Source of the DNA: Jannaschia pagri
Lineage (GTDB): Bacteria > Pseudomonadota > Alphaproteobacteria > Rhodobacterales > Rhodobacteraceae
Direction: 5' to 3'
Assembly: GCF_019655435.1 (NCBI RefSeq)
Contig: NZ_BPFH01000007.1
Coordinates: 1-64,000, forward strand
Length of the DNA: 64,000 nucleotides
Shown: positions 63,904 to 64,000 of the stretch, in pieces
Position numbering within the stretch: position 1 is the first letter of the stretch
Layout of the letters: each line of letters opens with the position of its first letter
Made by a program: the position numbers and the translations under genes
Notes under the pieces: model-generated
What the model was told of the DNA's origin: nothing
Databases searched by the model: none
What the model saw: the letters and a program-made list of their open reading frames with translations, nothing else

Positions 63904-64000
63904 TCAGCCGCAGACGGGCGTGATGTTGTTCTCGGCGGCATAGGCGCCCGAGTCTTCGGCGATCAGCGGGTCGATCACGGCGCGGTCGCTGTCGATCCAG
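63904..64000 (-). CDS. C-terminal end of an ABC transporter substrate-binding protein (partial)
   Basis: Only the last 31 codons are in the window, reading WIDSDRAVIDPLIAED and ending NNITPVCG. This tail matches LIV-type periplasmic substrate-binding proteins encoded next to LivF-like ATPases in Rhodobacterales. The start lies beyond the window edge. The identification depends largely on context. Confidence 0.65.
   Translation of the reverse strand, partial: WIDSDRAVIDPLIAEDSGAYAAENNITPVCG

Noticed and set aside
63287-63904. Minus-strand frame of 205 codons between livF and the binding-protein gene
   Set aside because: No family resemblance, poor start context, and other frames are equally open on the opposite strand.

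Overview
The window reads as chromosomal DNA of a GC-rich alphaproteobacterium of the Rhodobacterales (Roseobacter-like). Supporting signs are the alphaproteobacterial GTTC-N7-GTTC LexA box in front of an imuA-imuB-dnaE2 cassette, the block ubiB-ubiE-mutM-enoyl-CoA hydratase-rpsT next to dnaA-dnaN-recF-gyrB, a serC leader RNA in front of serC-serA, an ialB-like gene before rlmN, and an initiator tRNA of alphaproteobacterial type. All family names were assigned by reading the sequence; no database search was run.

Layout. 1-963: no intact gene, with a possible decayed purU-like fragment. 964-1040: tRNA-fMet. 1076-7674: citryl-CoA-lyase-like gene divergent from the SOS mutagenesis cassette. 7873-17319: a type I secretion locus with two RTX proteins, one ABC exporter and one HlyD adaptor, and an OxyR-like LysR regulator inside it. 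17811-24873: gyrB, recF, dnaN, dnaA, a rhodanese and rpsT, all on the minus strand. 25061-26482: a self-contained insert carrying a promoter, a 40-codon ORF, a hairpin, a terminator and a T4 Rnl1-type RNA ligase. 26489-30602: enoyl-CoA hydratase, mutM, ubiE, ubiB. 31044-35571: flagellar hook and rod accessory genes (flgD, a very long fliK, a FlgJ-like rod-binding protein) and a lytic-transglycosylase-like lipoprotein. 35642-39121: AEC transporter, hspQ, hybrid histidine kinase. 39122-40189: non-coding DNA with a 328-bp tandem duplication. 40190-47880: L-asparaginase, ialB-like, rlmN, TSUP permease, and serB divergent from serC-serA. 47974-53313: two thiolases around a gamma-glutamyltransferase and an RsbV/RsbW-like pair. 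53398-57362: free-Met-sulfoxide reductase, MOSC, GNAT, pheT. 57395-64000: LysE exporter, DUF2383 protein, then a minus-strand cluster with a branched-chain-amino-acid-type ABC ATPase, an acyl-CoA-ligase-like enzyme, an App1 phosphatase, ThpR and small proteins, ending in the 3' end of a substrate-binding-protein gene.

How the parts work together. The SOS cassette makes the ImuA/ImuB/DnaE2 mutasome under LexA. The RTX locus encodes its own exporter apart from a TolC-like outer-membrane factor. serB, serC and serA form the phosphorylated serine pathway. The most unusual signals are the RNA-ligase insert, two mutually exclusive hairpins that could hide the ribosome-binding site of the large RTX protein, the order of CHRD half-domains in that protein, and the 328-bp tandem duplication.
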